In this document: piece after piece, positions 24,692 to 33,936 of the stretch
How positions within the stretch are numbered: the stretch's first letter is position 1
How the letters are laid out: every line of letters starts with the position of its first letter
Assembly (NCBI RefSeq): GCF_004331455.1
Contig: NZ_SJJR01000003.1
Location: 310,001 to 374,000, forward strand
Reading direction: 5' to 3'
Length of the DNA stretch: 64,000 nt
Source: Micromonospora zingiberis
GTDB lineage: Bacteria > Actinomycetota > Actinomycetes > Mycobacteriales > Micromonosporaceae
The notes under the pieces: generated by a model
The model's input: only the letters and a program-made list of their open reading frames with translations
Databases searched by the model: none
What the model was told of the DNA's origin: nothing
Program-made: the position numbers and the translations under genes

Positions 24692-24944
24692 GACAACGGC
24701 CGCGCCGCCGGCCGCACTCAAGCCAACGGCCGCACTCAAGCCAACGGCCGCGCCCGGGCCGCAGCCGTGGGACAACGGGGCGTACCCGAGCCAACCGCCG
24801 CACCCGGGCCAGCAGGCACTCGGCCCGCAGGTCACCCCCCGCAGCCGTGGTTCAGAGCGTTTCTGCTGGGTAAGCCGCACCGCGCGGTGCGGCGTTTGGG
24901 ACCCGCCGCGCGCCGAGACTGAGTGTCGAGGAGCGTGAGCATCC
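24692..24944 (+). other. decayed repeat region after ybjN
   Basis: This 253-bp stretch has short repeats (caacggccgcactcaagc twice) and no recognised gene. In a frame shifted from ybjN it reads PGPQPWDNGAYPSQPPHPGQ, a Pro/Gln tail of a kind seen on secreted or YbjN proteins. The ybjN stop has cagccgTAGgacaac where a second copy has cagccgTGGgacaac. It may be a former C-terminal tail lost by mutation. Confidence 0.4.
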
Positions 24945-26093
24945 ATGGCTCAGCGAAACAGCTCGGGTCGCGGCGGGACCGCGACCAGGACCAGGCGGCA
25001 GACCGCCAACCAGACCCCGAACACGCCACGGATCTCCGAGTCGGAGATAGCCCGGATGCGGGTGGACGACATCCGTGGCCAACTGCGCCGGTACGGGGTC
25101 TCCGGCATCTCCGCGCTGCGCAAGCCGGAACTGGTGAAGCGGCTGGCCAGCACGCTCCGCTCGGGCGGGGCGGCGCGTCGCAGCAGCGGACCGGCCGGTC
25201 GTGCCAGCGCCACGAAGACGGCCGGTACGAAGCCGGCCCGTACCGCTGCGGGACGGGCGAAGGCGACGCCCGCCAAGCGGACCGGCCCGGCGCGGCAGGC
25301 GACGACGACCGGCACGGCCCGCAAGACCGGCACGGCCCGCAAGGCCGGAACCGCCCGTAAGACGACGACGGCCGCGCGCAAGACGACGGCGCCCGCCCGG
25401 CGGACCACCGCCGCTGTCGGGGCGAGGAAGGCGGCTGCGGGCAAGGCGCGGCCGGCGAAGACCACGTCGGCCAGCAGGACCACGGCAGCTGGCAGGACCA
25501 CGTCGGCCAGCAAGGCCACGAATGCCCGTACGTCGGCACCGGCCCGGAAGAAGGCCACCACCGCCAGCAAGGCAGGTACGGCGACCCGCGCGGCCGGCCG
25601 GACCGCATCGGCCCGTACCGCGAAGGCCGCTCCGGCGCGTGGCGCCGCGAAGGCCGCCCCGGCGCGTGGCGCCGCGAAGGCCGCTCCGGCGCGTGGCGCG
25701 GCGAAGTCGGCCGGCGGTGGCGCGGTACGGACCGGGAGGTCCACGGCCCGGTCGTCCAGGTCCTCGCAGGTGATCTCGTCGATCCAGGACCGACCGGAGC
25801 GCCCGGGACGGAGCCTGGTCACCACCAACCACGACGTGATCCAGCGGTGGGCCCGGGAGCGTGGGGCCAAGCCGGCGACGATCAGTGGCACCGAGCGGGA
25901 CGGTCGGGCCGGCGTGCTGACGTTCAACATTCCGGGTTACCGGGAGAGCAGCCGGATCCGTGAGATCAGTTGGGAGGAGTGGTTCCACACCTTCGACCTG
26001 CGCCGGCTGAACCTGATCTACCAGGAGCAGTTGCGCAACGGCCGGCAGAGCAACTTCTTCCGCACCGAGTCACCCGATCGCGAGGACGCGTGA
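24945..26093 (+). CDS. Rho_N/SAP-like domain protein with histone-H1-like basic region
   Basis: This 382-residue protein has an N-terminal Rho_N/HeH-like helical domain (DDIRGQLRRYGVSGISALRKPELVKRLA, in parts, residues 41-68). A central segment of about 200 residues consists almost only of Ala, Lys, Arg, Thr, Gly and Ser, like bacterial histone-H1-type proteins. The compact C-terminal domain (about 285-375) has WARERGAKPATISGTE and ISWEEWFHTFDLRRL. Three tandem copies of AAPARGAAK lie at 25624-25704. DNA or RNA binding and nucleoid organisation are likely. ATG 24945. Confidence 0.65.
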   Translation: MAQRNSSGRGGTATRTRRQTANQTPNTPRISESEIARMRVDDIRGQLRRYGVSGISALRKPELVKRLASTLRSGGAARRSSGPAGRASATKTAGTKPARTAAGRAKATPAKRTGPARQATTTGTARKTGTARKAGTARKTTTAARKTTAPARRTTAAVGARKAAAGKARPAKTTSASRTTAAGRTTSASKATNARTSAPARKKATTASKAGTATRAAGRTASARTAKAAPARGAAKAAPARGAAKAAPARGAAKSAGGGAVRTGRSTARSSRSSQVISSIQDRPERPGRSLVTTNHDVIQRWARERGAKPATISGTERDGRAGVLTFNIPGYRESSRIREISWEEWFHTFDLRRLNLIYQEQLRNGRQSNFFRTESPDREDA

Positions 26094-26407
26094 GAGGTTT
26101 ACGGGAATCCTCGCCGGGAACCCGCTGTTGGCGATGAACGAGCGGGACCGTGGGCGCTGTGACGGGGGAGACAGCCAGCCAGGTTGAATCCGTACCACGG
26201 GCCGAACTAGCTTTAATGAACCGCACCACGCTCGGAACCGTTCGGGGGAGCGGCGGATCGATCAGATCTGTGCAGCCGGGCGAGGTGTCGGGGGACGGGT
26301 GGATCCACACCGTTGGGGGACGGTGCCCACCTGTTTGGACCGGCGGCGCGAGCGGGCGTCGCTTACGGGGGTGAGTGCCGCCCGCCGCCGCCGGTCGTAC
26401 GACCAGA
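26094..26407. other. intergenic, no gene recognised
   Basis: This spacer lies between the Rho_N-like gene and the convergent MFS gene. I found no conserved protein, repeat unit or promoter I can support. It is slightly less GC-rich around 26200-26225. Confidence 0.5.
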
Positions 26408-26443
26408 CGATGTGCCCGGCGGGTAACCGTGCCGGGCACATCG
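26408..26443. terminator. hairpin terminator before the MFS gene end
   Basis: Arms 26408-26420 (cgatgtgcccggc) and 26431-26443 pair perfectly over 13 bp with a ten-base loop at a convergent junction. Confidence 0.65.
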
Positions 26444-26451
26444 CGTTGTGC

Positions 26452-27741
26452 TCAGCCTGCCAGGGACGTCTCGGCGGGGCTGGCGGTGGCCCGGCGCAGC
26501 GCGGCCACCCGCCGCTCGCGAGGTGGCCCGGCGAGCAGGTGGCCACCGGCGGCCAGCAGGCCCAGTGCGCCGACGATCAGCCAGTGTGCGTCGCCCCACC
26601 ATTGCAGGCTGAACCCGCCGAGCGTGGGTGCCACGAACGACGCGGCCGGGAAGGCCAGGTAGAACACCGACTGGTAGCGGGCCCGCAGGGTCGGTGGTGC
26701 CAGGTCCGCGTTGATCTGCGCGTTGGGTGGGGCGGCCAGCATCGAACCGACCGTCCAGACCACGCACGCGCCCAGGTAGACGGCGAGGCCGTCGGCCACG
26801 GCCAACGCACCGAAGCCGACCGCGAGCAGCGCCGTGGAGAGGGCGAGTACGTGCCCCTTGCGGTGCCGGTCGATGAGTCGGGGTACGAAGAGTTGCCCCA
26901 GTACGATCAGCACCCCGCCCAGCGCCACCACGGTGCCGTACGCCGATGGGCCGAGTCCGTCCGCGCGCATCGCCAGCGGCATGATCGTCGACGCCTGCGT
27001 GGTCAGCACGGCCAGTACGAAGGTCAGCCCGACGAAGACCAGGAAGTGCCGGTCGGTCAACGCGGTGTGCAGCCCGGGCCGGCGGGCCCGGCGTACGTCG
27101 ATGGCCGGTGCCGACCGGCGGGTGAGCGTCTCTGGAACCTTCCAGGCGATCAGTGCCGCAGTGGCCAACGTGGCGGCGGCGTCCACCAGGAAGAGTGCCA
27201 CGTAGCTCGCCTCGGCCAGCAGGCCAGCCAGCAGCGAGGCCACCGCCATGCCCAGGTTGAACGCCCAGAATTGCAGGTTGAACGCGCGGGAGCGGCGGTG
27301 TTCGGGCACCACGTCGACGATCGCCGCGACGAAGGCCGGGCTCGGCATCGAGTGGCTGACCCCGACCAGCAGGGCGAGCGCGGCGATCACCCCGAGGTGT
27401 TGGCTCAACGCCAGCGCGACCAGCAGCGCGGCGGTGACCAGGTGGGCTGCCACCAGGGTGGAGCGCCGGCCCCACCGGTCGGCCAGTACCCCGCCGAGCA
27501 GCATCCCGGCGGCGCCGCCCGCGCCGTAGGCGCCGACCACGACCCCGGCCAGGGACTCGCTGGCGCCACGGGCGGCGGTCAGGTAGAGCGACAGGAAGAG
27601 CAGCGCGAAGGCGCCGGCCCGGTTGATCAGTAGACCGACCCAGAGGTACCAGAAGGTCGCGGGCAGTCCACCTGCGGTGTCGGCGAACCAGCGGCGTACG
27701 GCTCCGGCCGCCCGGCGGTCGTGCTGGTCTGCGGCCCGCAC
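26452..27741 (-). CDS. MFS transporter
   Basis: This 429-residue major facilitator protein has about 12 membrane segments and motif A DRWGRRSTL after TM2. It begins with FADTAGGLPATFWYLWVGLLINR, nearly the same as the next gene upstream, so the two are tandem paralogues. Export of drugs or metabolites is likely, with substrate unknown. The start is GTG 27741. Confidence 0.85.
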   Translation of the reverse strand: MRAADQHDRRAAGAVRRWFADTAGGLPATFWYLWVGLLINRAGAFALLFLSLYLTAARGASESLAGVVVGAYGAGGAAGMLLGGVLADRWGRRSTLVAAHLVTAALLVALALSQHLGVIAALALLVGVSHSMPSPAFVAAIVDVVPEHRRSRAFNLQFWAFNLGMAVASLLAGLLAEASYVALFLVDAAATLATAALIAWKVPETLTRRSAPAIDVRRARRPGLHTALTDRHFLVFVGLTFVLAVLTTQASTIMPLAMRADGLGPSAYGTVVALGGVLIVLGQLFVPRLIDRHRKGHVLALSTALLAVGFGALAVADGLAVYLGACVVWTVGSMLAAPPNAQINADLAPPTLRARYQSVFYLAFPAASFVAPTLGGFSLQWWGDAHWLIVGALGLLAAGGHLLAGPPRERRVAALRRATASPAETSLAG

Positions 27742-27752
27742 TCCGACCTCCT

Positions 27753-27777
27753 GATCTGTTCGGTTACCTAACAGATC
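27753..27777. promoter_or_regulatory. inverted repeat upstream of the downstream MFS gene
   Basis: Arms gatctgtt (27753-27760) and aacagatc (27770-27777) flank a nine-base centre; inside, GTTcGGT and ACCtAAC form a second dyad. It lies 12 bp before the GTG of the MFS gene at 26452-27741 and may be an operator or the terminator of the upstream MFS gene. Confidence 0.45.
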
Positions 27778-27819
27778 TTGCCGGAGCGGGATCGCGTGGG
27801 CGTGGGGAGGGGCCGTGGC

Positions 27820-29127
27820 CTACTGGCGGGTGGTCGCCACCGGCTCGGCCGCCTGTGGTGCGGCCGGCTGCGGCGCCGTCGACTGTGGCGTCACCACGGG
27901 CCCGACCCCGACGGTACGCAGCGCGACCGCGCGCCGCTCCCGGGCCGGCCCGGAGAGCAGGTGGCCCACCGCCATCACCAGGCCGATGACGGCGCAGCCC
28001 AGCCACAGTGTGGCGTTGCCGGCCTGTTCCCGCACCAGCCCGCCGAGGATCGGCGCGGCGGCCCCGGCCAACTGCCAGGAGAGGGAGAAGACGCCCTGGT
28101 AGCGGCCCCGCAACTCGCCCGGGGACAGTTCGGCGATGAGGGTGGCGTTGGACGGCGAGTTGAGCATTTCGCCGATCGTCCAGATCAGCACCGTCAGCCC
28201 GTAGAACCAGGCCGCGTCGGCGAACGCGGTCAGCCCGAAGCCGACCCCCATCACCACCGCCGCCAGGGCGAGTACGTGGGACCGGCTGCGGCCCCGGATC
28301 AGTCGGGGTACGAACAGTTGGCCGGCCACGATGAGTACGCCGTTGAGGGCGATCACCGAGCCGTACGTCGCCGGGCTCAGGCCCGAGTCGGACATCGCGA
28401 TCGGCAGCATCGAGATGTGCTGGAGGAAGACCAGCGCGCCGAGCAGGTTCAGCGCCACGAACAGCAGGTACACCCGGTCGGTCAGGATCGTGCGTAGCGC
28501 GCCGACGGGGACGACACCGGTGGGCGCGCTGACCGTGATCGTCCGGGTCTCCTTGACCTTGACGAAGATGATCACGGCGGTGACCAGCGTGGTGCTCGCG
28601 TTGACCACGAAGAGCAGGAGATAGCCGGCCTGGGCGGCGAAGCCGGCGAGCACGGCGGCGCAGGCGAAGCCGAGATTGATCGCCCAGTAGTTGAGCGAGA
28701 AGGCCCGCAGCCGATCCCGCTCGGGCACCACGTCGACCATCATCGCGCCGAACGCGGGACGGGCCGCCTCGGCGAACAGGCCGAGCAGGAGGGCGCCCAA
28801 CCCGACCGCCCACAGCTCGTGGGCGAAGCCCAGCGCGAGCATCATGACCGCGCCGCCCAGGTGGGCGGTGAGCAGGGTGGGACGCCGTCCCCATCGGTCG
28901 GTCAGGGTGCCGCCGACGGTGGTGCCGACCGCGCCGCCGACTCCCCAGAGGCCGAGCACGAGGCCCGCCTGGTAGGCGGAGAAGCCGCGCTCCTGGGTCA
29001 GGTAGATGGCGAGGAAGACGAGGACGAACGAGCCGAGCCGGTTGATCAGGGTGCCGGTCCAGAGATACCAGAATGTCCTCGGTAGCCCGCCTGTGGTGTC
29101 CCGGAACCATCCCCGTATCGCGCGCAC
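27820..29127 (-). CDS. MFS transporter, paralogue of the adjacent gene
   Basis: This 435-residue protein has about 12 membrane segments, motif [10 protein letters not shown] and the start [23 protein letters not shown]. The C-terminus ends in a Pro/Ala/Gln-rich tail absent from the paralogue. It lies 78 bp upstream of its paralogue on the same strand. Promoter-proximal sequence near 29150-29175 is AT-richer and contains gatgatctagctgatc, a possible operator. Confidence 0.85.
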   Translation of the reverse strand: MRAIRGWFRDTTGGLPRTFWYLWTGTLINRLGSFVLVFLAIYLTQERGFSAYQAGLVLGLWGVGGAVGTTVGGTLTDRWGRRPTLLTAHLGGAVMMLALGFAHELWAVGLGALLLGLFAEAARPAFGAMMVDVVPERDRLRAFSLNYWAINLGFACAAVLAGFAAQAGYLLLFVVNASTTLVTAVIIFVKVKETRTITVSAPTGVVPVGALRTILTDRVYLLFVALNLLGALVFLQHISMLPIAMSDSGLSPATYGSVIALNGVLIVAGQLFVPRLIRGRSRSHVLALAAVVMGVGFGLTAFADAAWFYGLTVLIWTIGEMLNSPSNATLIAELSPGELRGRYQGVFSLSWQLAGAAAPILGGLVREQAGNATLWLGCAVIGLVMAVGHLLSGPARERRAVALRTVGVGPVVTPQSTAPQPAAPQAAEPVATTRQ

Positions 29128-29276
29128 GCCGGCGCCCCCGTTTCGTAATGACTGATGATCTAGCTGATCCTTACAACCTAGTGGCGGCCCGGAACCAAGG
29201 TCACCCCGATTTCCACGTGGTGGTCGTCACGACCCTTCCCGCGCGTGCCAACCCGGGTTGCGGCAGGATGATCGGC

Positions 29277-30044
29277 ATGACAGCTAGCGAGGGACCCACC
29301 GTCGGGACGCTGGTCCTGCTGCGGCACGGCGAAAGCGACTGGAACGCCAAGAACCTCTTCACCGGCTGGGTCGACGTGGACCTGACCGAGAAGGGGGAGA
29401 ACGAGGCGCGCCGCGGCGGCGAGCTGCTGCGCGAGCACAACCTGCTGCCGGACGTCGTGCACACCAGCGTGATGCGCCGCGCCATCCGGACCGCCGAACT
29501 GGCCCTCAACGCCGCCGACCGGCACTGGATCGCGGTGCGCCGGTCGTGGCGGCTCAACGAGCGCCACTACGGCGCCCTGCAGGGCAAGAACAAGAAGCAG
29601 ACCCTGGACGAGTACGGCGAGGAGCAGTTCATGCTCTGGCGCCGTTCGTACGACACCCCGCCCCCGCCCATCGCCGACGACGACGAGTGGTCCCAGGTGG
29701 GCGACCCGCGGTACGCGTTGCTGCCGACCGAGCTGATGCCGCGTACCGAGTGCCTCAAGGACGTCGTCGAGCGGATGCTGCCGTACTGGTACGACTCGAT
29801 CGTGCCGGACATCCTGGCGGGCCGTACGGTGCTGGTGGCGGCGCACGGAAACTCGCTGCGCGCCCTGGTCAAGCACCTGGACCAGATCAGCGACGAGGCG
29901 ATCGCCAAGCTCAACATCCCGACCGGGATCCCGCTGCGCTACGACCTGGACCCGCTGCTGCGCCCGCAGACCCTGGGCGGCACCTACCTCGATCCGGTGG
30001 CGGCCAAGGAAGCCGCCGCCGCGGTCGCGAACCAGGGCCGCTGA
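29277..30044 (+). CDS. gpmA: 2,3-bisphosphoglycerate-dependent phosphoglycerate mutase
   Basis: This enzyme interconverts 3- and 2-phosphoglycerate in glycolysis and gluconeogenesis. The 255-residue protein has the phosphohistidine motif [18 protein letters not shown], the RAIRTA segment, the glutamate in [11 protein letters not shown] and the second histidine in [13 protein letters not shown] 29277 with ggcagga upstream is preferred over the ATG at 29268. Rv0489 occupies the same place before senX3-regX3. Confidence 0.95.
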   Translation: MTASEGPTVGTLVLLRHGESDWNAKNLFTGWVDVDLTEKGENEARRGGELLREHNLLPDVVHTSVMRRAIRTAELALNAADRHWIAVRRSWRLNERHYGALQGKNKKQTLDEYGEEQFMLWRRSYDTPPPPIADDDEWSQVGDPRYALLPTELMPRTECLKDVVERMLPYWYDSIVPDILAGRTVLVAAHGNSLRALVKHLDQISDEAIAKLNIPTGIPLRYDLDPLLRPQTLGGTYLDPVAAKEAAAAVANQGR

Positions 30045-30060
30045 CTCGTCCAGACCGGTG

Positions 30061-30117
30061 GTTAACAGGGGCCCCCTGCTATACGCGAGGCGTTAACAGG
30101 GGGCCCTTCCTTACACC
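30061..30117 (-). repeat. interspersed 57-bp repeat, copy 2
   Basis: This is an inverted copy relative to 24048-24104, about 83% identical over 52 bases, with the centre ttaacgcctcg conserved. It lies at the convergent gpmA/phoU junction, and its end supplies the last codon and TAA stop of phoU (30111-30113). It may also work as a terminator. Confidence 0.75.
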
Positions 30118-30758
30118 GGTTGGCCGGTGATCAGGTAGACGACGTGCTCGCCGCTGTTCACCGCGTGGTCGGCGAACCGCTCGTAGAAGCGGCCGAGCAG
30201 GGTGGCGTCGATCGCGGTTTCCACCCCGTACGGCCAGTCGGCGCCGAGCAGCACCTCGAACAGGCCCTTGTGCAGCTCGTCCATCGCGTCGTCGTCACTG
30301 TCCAGCTCGGCGGCGAGGTCGGCGTCCGGGTTCGCCAGCACCTTGGCGATCTTCTCCGCCATCCGGTCGGCGATGGCCGCCATGTCGACGAAGACCGGCC
30401 GCAACTCCGCCGGAACGGCGGGCGAGGGATGCCGGCGCAGCGCGGTCTTTGCGACGTGGTCGGCCAGGTCGCCCATGCGTTCCAGGTCCGCGGCCACGTG
30501 CAGGGCGGTGATCATGGCGCGCAGGTCGGAGGCGACCGGCGCCTGGCGGGCCAGCAGATCGCAGACCCGTTCCTCCACCTGTCGGTAGAGTTCGTCGATC
30601 TGGGCGTCCTGCTCGATGACGGACTCGGCCGCCCGTCGATCGGCGGTGAGCAGGGACCGGGTGGCCTGTCGTAGCGCCTCCCGCACGCCCTCGGCCATCT
30701 CCACCAGCAGTTGGCTGACGGCTTGCAGTTCGGCCCGGAACTCGTCGCGCATACTCAC
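30111..30758 (-). CDS. phoU: phosphate transport system regulator PhoU
   Basis: PhoU is a cytoplasmic helical protein that restrains the phosphate two-component system and the Pst transporter. The 215-residue protein has two PhoU repeats with the metal-site patterns DLERMGDLADH (about 92-102) and LGRFYERFADHAVNSGEH near the end. It is divergent from senX3 with PHO boxes between, as in Streptomyces phoU-phoRP. The C-terminus runs into the interspersed repeat. Confidence 0.9.
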   Translation of the reverse strand: MSMRDEFRAELQAVSQLLVEMAEGVREALRQATRSLLTADRRAAESVIEQDAQIDELYRQVEERVCDLLARQAPVASDLRAMITALHVAADLERMGDLADHVAKTALRRHPSPAVPAELRPVFVDMAAIADRMAEKIAKVLANPDADLAAELDSDDDAMDELHKGLFEVLLGADWPYGVETAIDATLLGRFYERFADHAVNSGEHVVYLITGQPV

Positions 30759-30846
30759 GTCCTGTCAGGGTTCGGTGCCGCCGGTACCGGCCGGCGGTGC
30801 TTTTGCGCAGGTCGCCGCCCAAGTTAGGGCGGGCGGGAGGCCCGGA

Positions 30847-30885
30847 GGTGAACGCCGGTGAACTGTGCCGGACGCAAAGGTGAAC
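30847..30885. promoter_or_regulatory. PHO boxes between phoU and senX3-regX3
   Basis: Three copies of GGTGAAC (minus strand GTTCACC) begin at 30847, 30857 and 30879. Spacings of 10 and 22 bases approximate the 11-base period of PhoP direct repeats in Streptomyces. They lie about 90 bp upstream of phoU and 75-110 bp upstream of senX3, so RegX3 probably controls both. Confidence 0.7.
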
Positions 30886-30957
30886 TTTCCCGGAAGTGAG
30901 CGTGCTTCGTCCCGTTCTGTTCGGTAGCTGGATGAACATTGACCCTACGATCACCGA

Positions 30958-32247
30958 GTGACGTGGGCGGTGACGGTGGGTGTGGCCGGGGCCCTGGCGG
31001 CCGGAGTGGTCGTCGGGTTGTGGCTGTCCCGGCTCGTTCCAACTGCACGTCGTCCGGCCAGTTCCACCCGCAGCGGGTGGGTCGGGCTCCGGTTCGGTAA
31101 GGGGAGGCACACGATCGTCGAGGATGTGCAGGCCGGGATCGGCCGACGCGCGATCGACTCGCTACGCGCGGGGGTCGTGGTGCTCGACGCCGACGACGTG
31201 CCGGTGCTCGTCAATCCCGCCGCGCGGGCGTTGGGGCTGCTGCGTACCGGTGCCCGACCGGGTTCGATGGTCGCGCACCCGCTGATCCGTACCCTGGCCG
31301 GGCAGGTCCGGCGCACCGGCGTGCGCCGCGAGATCGAGCTGGACCTGCCCCGAGGTCGCGACAGCGCGAGCGAGAACCCGCTGGGCGTGCACCTGCGGGC
31401 GATGGGCCTGGGCAACGGCTACGTCGCGGTGGAGGCGGCGGACGTGACCGAGTCGCACCGGCTCGCCCGGGTCCGCCGGGACTTCGTGGCCAACGTCAGC
31501 CACGAGCTGAAGACGCCGATCGGTGCGCTGCAACTGCTCGCCGAGGCACTGCTCGATGCCACCGAGCCGGCGGGTGCCGGGCCGCCCGACCTCTCCGAGG
31601 ACCTGGTCGCCGCCCGCCGTTTCGCCGAGCGGATCCAGCACGAGTCGACCCGGCTGGGGCGGCTGGTGCAGGAGTTGCTGGAGCTGACCCGGCTCCAGGG
31701 CGCCGAGCCGCAGCCCGCCCCGGAGCCGGTCGCGGTGGACTGGGTGATCTCCGAGGTGGTCGACCGCACCCGGACCGCCGCCACCGCCCGACGGATCACC
31801 GTGGCGGTCGAGGCGGAGCGGGGGCTGACCGTGTACGGCAGCGACAGTCAGCTCGCCACGGCGTTGGCGAATCTGGTGGAGAACGCCATCAACTATTCGA
31901 GCGAGGACACGACGGTACGGGTCACCGCCCGTGCCGGCGCGGAGCACGTCGAGATCGCCGTCACCGACCAGGGCATCGGCATCGCCCCCACCGACGTCGA
32001 CCGGATCTTCGAGCGGTTCTACCGGGCCGACCAGGCCCGCTCCCGCGCCACCGGCGGCACCGGGCTCGGACTGGCCATCGTCAAGCACATCGCCAGTAAC
32101 CATGGCGGACGGGTCGAGGTGGCGAGCACTCTTGGTGGTGGGTCGACGTTCACCCTCCGGCTGCCCGCCAGTCCTCCGGAGGACCTGCTGTCGACACTGC
32201 CGTCGGTTGGTATCGAGTCCGGTCCGGCCGAGGCCCGGCAGGTCTGA
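30958..32247 (+). CDS. senX3: phosphate-sensing histidine kinase (SenX3/PhoR)
   Basis: This 429-residue kinase has one N-terminal membrane segment (residues 4-24) and a PAS-like domain (65-165). The HisKA helix carries phospho-His182 (FVANVSHELKTPIG), and the HATPase domain has NLVENAINYSSED, DQGIGI and GGTGLGLAIVKHI. It phosphorylates RegX3 under phosphate limitation. The start is GTG 30958; TACGAT at 30946-30951 would make the mRNA leaderless. Confidence 0.9.
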   Translation: MTWAVTVGVAGALAAGVVVGLWLSRLVPTARRPASSTRSGWVGLRFGKGRHTIVEDVQAGIGRRAIDSLRAGVVVLDADDVPVLVNPAARALGLLRTGARPGSMVAHPLIRTLAGQVRRTGVRREIELDLPRGRDSASENPLGVHLRAMGLGNGYVAVEAADVTESHRLARVRRDFVANVSHELKTPIGALQLLAEALLDATEPAGAGPPDLSEDLVAARRFAERIQHESTRLGRLVQELLELTRLQGAEPQPAPEPVAVDWVISEVVDRTRTAATARRITVAVEAERGLTVYGSDSQLATALANLVENAINYSSEDTTVRVTARAGAEHVEIAVTDQGIGIAPTDVDRIFERFYRADQARSRATGGTGLGLAIVKHIASNHGGRVEVASTLGGGSTFTLRLPASPPEDLLSTLPSVGIESGPAEARQV

Positions 32248-32271
32248 GTGCACATGGGAAAGGAAACGCCG

Positions 32272-32955
32272 TTGAGTCGCGTTCTGGTGGTCGAGGACGA
32301 GGAGTCGTTCTCCGACGCCCTGTCGTACATGCTCCGCAAGGAGGGCTTCGAGGTCTCCGTGGCCGCCACGGGCACCTTGGCGCTCACCGAGTTCGACCGG
32401 ACCGGCGCCGACATCGTGCTGCTCGATCTGATGCTGCCCGAAATGTCCGGCACCGAGGTGTGCCGGCAACTACGCCAGCGCTCGCACGTGCCGATCATCA
32501 TGGTCACCGCCCGGGACAGTGAAATCGACAAGGTGGTCGGCCTGGAGATCGGTGCCGACGACTACGTCACCAAGCCGTACTCGCCCCGTGAGCTGGTGGC
32601 CCGGATCCGGGCGGTGCTGCGCCGGCAGAGTCCGGAGACCATCGAGTCGGGTACGCCGACGCTGGCCGCCGGCCCGGTCCGGATGGACATCGAACGGCAC
32701 GTGGTGACGGTCGGCGGCGGTGCGGTGCAGTTGCCGCTCAAGGAGTTCGAGCTGTTGGAACTGCTGCTGCGCAACGCCGGGCGGGTGCTCACCCGGGGGC
32801 AGTTGATCGACCGCGTCTGGGGCGCCGACTACGTGGGCGACACCAAGACCCTGGACGTGCACGTCAAGCGCCTGCGTTCCAAGATCGAGCCGGAGCCGTC
32901 CACGCCGCGGCACATCGTCACCGTGCGGGGTCTCGGCTACAAGTTCGAGCCCTGA
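32272..32955 (+). CDS. regX3: response regulator RegX3/PhoP
   Basis: This 227-residue OmpR-family regulator has phospho-Asp52 (VLLDLMLPEM), Lys in TKPYSPRELVARIRAVLRR and a C-terminal winged helix (LPLKEFELLELLLRNAGRVLTR, in parts, ending VRGLGYKFEP). TTG 32272 is chosen because aaagga lies seven bases upstream and MSRVLVVEDEES is the family start; the open frame back to 32248 adds a non-conserved segment. It binds the PHO boxes and phosphate-starvation genes. Confidence 0.9.
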   Translation: MSRVLVVEDEESFSDALSYMLRKEGFEVSVAATGTLALTEFDRTGADIVLLDLMLPEMSGTEVCRQLRQRSHVPIIMVTARDSEIDKVVGLEIGADDYVTKPYSPRELVARIRAVLRRQSPETIESGTPTLAAGPVRMDIERHVVTVGGGAVQLPLKEFELLELLLRNAGRVLTRGQLIDRVWGADYVGDTKTLDVHVKRLRSKIEPEPSTPRHIVTVRGLGYKFEP

Positions 32956-32971
32956 TCCGCGTTCACGTTCC

Positions 32972-33781
32972 TCAGGCCGGGTCGGCGGGGTGCGGGGCGA
33001 CCATGCCCTGCCGTAGCCGCACCGCGCACAGCTCGGCCAGCTTCGCGTACGCGGCCGCGCCGACCAGCGCGGTCAACTCCGGGCCGTACGACAGGTACAT
33101 CGGCTCGGTCCCGACGTGCGCGTCCGTCGAGGACGTGCACCACCAGTCGAGGTCATGGCCGCCGGCGCCCCAACCCCGCCGGTCGAACTCGGCGAGCGTG
33201 GAGACCAGCACCTTGGTGTTGTCCGGCCGCTTGACCCACTCCTGATCCCGGCGGATCGGCAACTGCCAGCACACGTCCGGCTTGTACTCCAGCGGATGCA
33301 CCCCGTCGCGCAGCGCCTGGGCGTGCAGCGCGCAACCGCCCCCACCGGCGAAGTTCGCGTCGTTCAGGAAGACGCACGGCCCCTCCGCCTCCTGGGTGGC
33401 GGTCCGTCGCGCCGGGTTCTTGCCGTCCACGGTGTCGTTCTCGGTCCAGTTCTTGAACCCGCGCCGGAAGTGCTGCCAGGTCGCCGGGGTGAGCCGCTTC
33501 ACCGCCGCCCGGACGCGTTTCTCGTCGTCCGAGTCGGTGAAGAAGGCGCCGTGCGAGCAGCAGCCGTCGGCGGCCCGCCCGGCGATGATGCCGTGGCAGC
33601 CCTGGCCGAAGACGCAGGTCCAGCGGGAGAGCAACCAGGTGAGGTCGGCGCGTACCAGGTGCCGCTCGTCCGCCGGGTCGACGAATTCGATCCACTCCCG
33701 GGGAAAGTCCAGCGACACCTCGCGGCTGCGCGGGTCCGCCGGGTCGTCCACCAGCACGCGGAGTTCGATCTGCCCTGTCAC
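32972..33781 (-). CDS. conserved cysteine-rich protein, function unknown
   Basis: This 269-residue protein has several conserved-looking cysteine and histidine motifs: CVFGQGCHG (56-64 region), [26 protein letters not shown] and DVCWQLP, then DLDWWCTSS. The pattern could bind a metal or an Fe-S cluster. By position next to regX3 and before ppx it corresponds to M. tuberculosis Rv0495c as I recall, a conserved protein linked to redox balance. No membrane segment or signal is visible. The start is GTG 33781. Confidence 0.6.
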   Translation of the reverse strand: MTGQIELRVLVDDPADPRSREVSLDFPREWIEFVDPADERHLVRADLTWLLSRWTCVFGQGCHGIIAGRAADGCCSHGAFFTDSDDEKRVRAAVKRLTPATWQHFRRGFKNWTENDTVDGKNPARRTATQEAEGPCVFLNDANFAGGGGCALHAQALRDGVHPLEYKPDVCWQLPIRRDQEWVKRPDNTKVLVSTLAEFDRRGWGAGGHDLDWWCTSSTDAHVGTEPMYLSYGPELTALVGAAAYAKLAELCAVRLRQGMVAPHPADPA

Positions 33782-33936
33782 TCGGCCCAGCGTACGCGTG
33801 GGACGCCGGTAAATCGGTCAAGTTGCCTCGGCAGCGCGCCCGATGGTGGTGCGGGGGCGGGCCGGGGGCCGGTCTGGGCAACGGCGGGCCAACGGGAGGC
33901 AACCAGGGCCCTGCGCTCGCTAGCTAGGGTGCTTCC

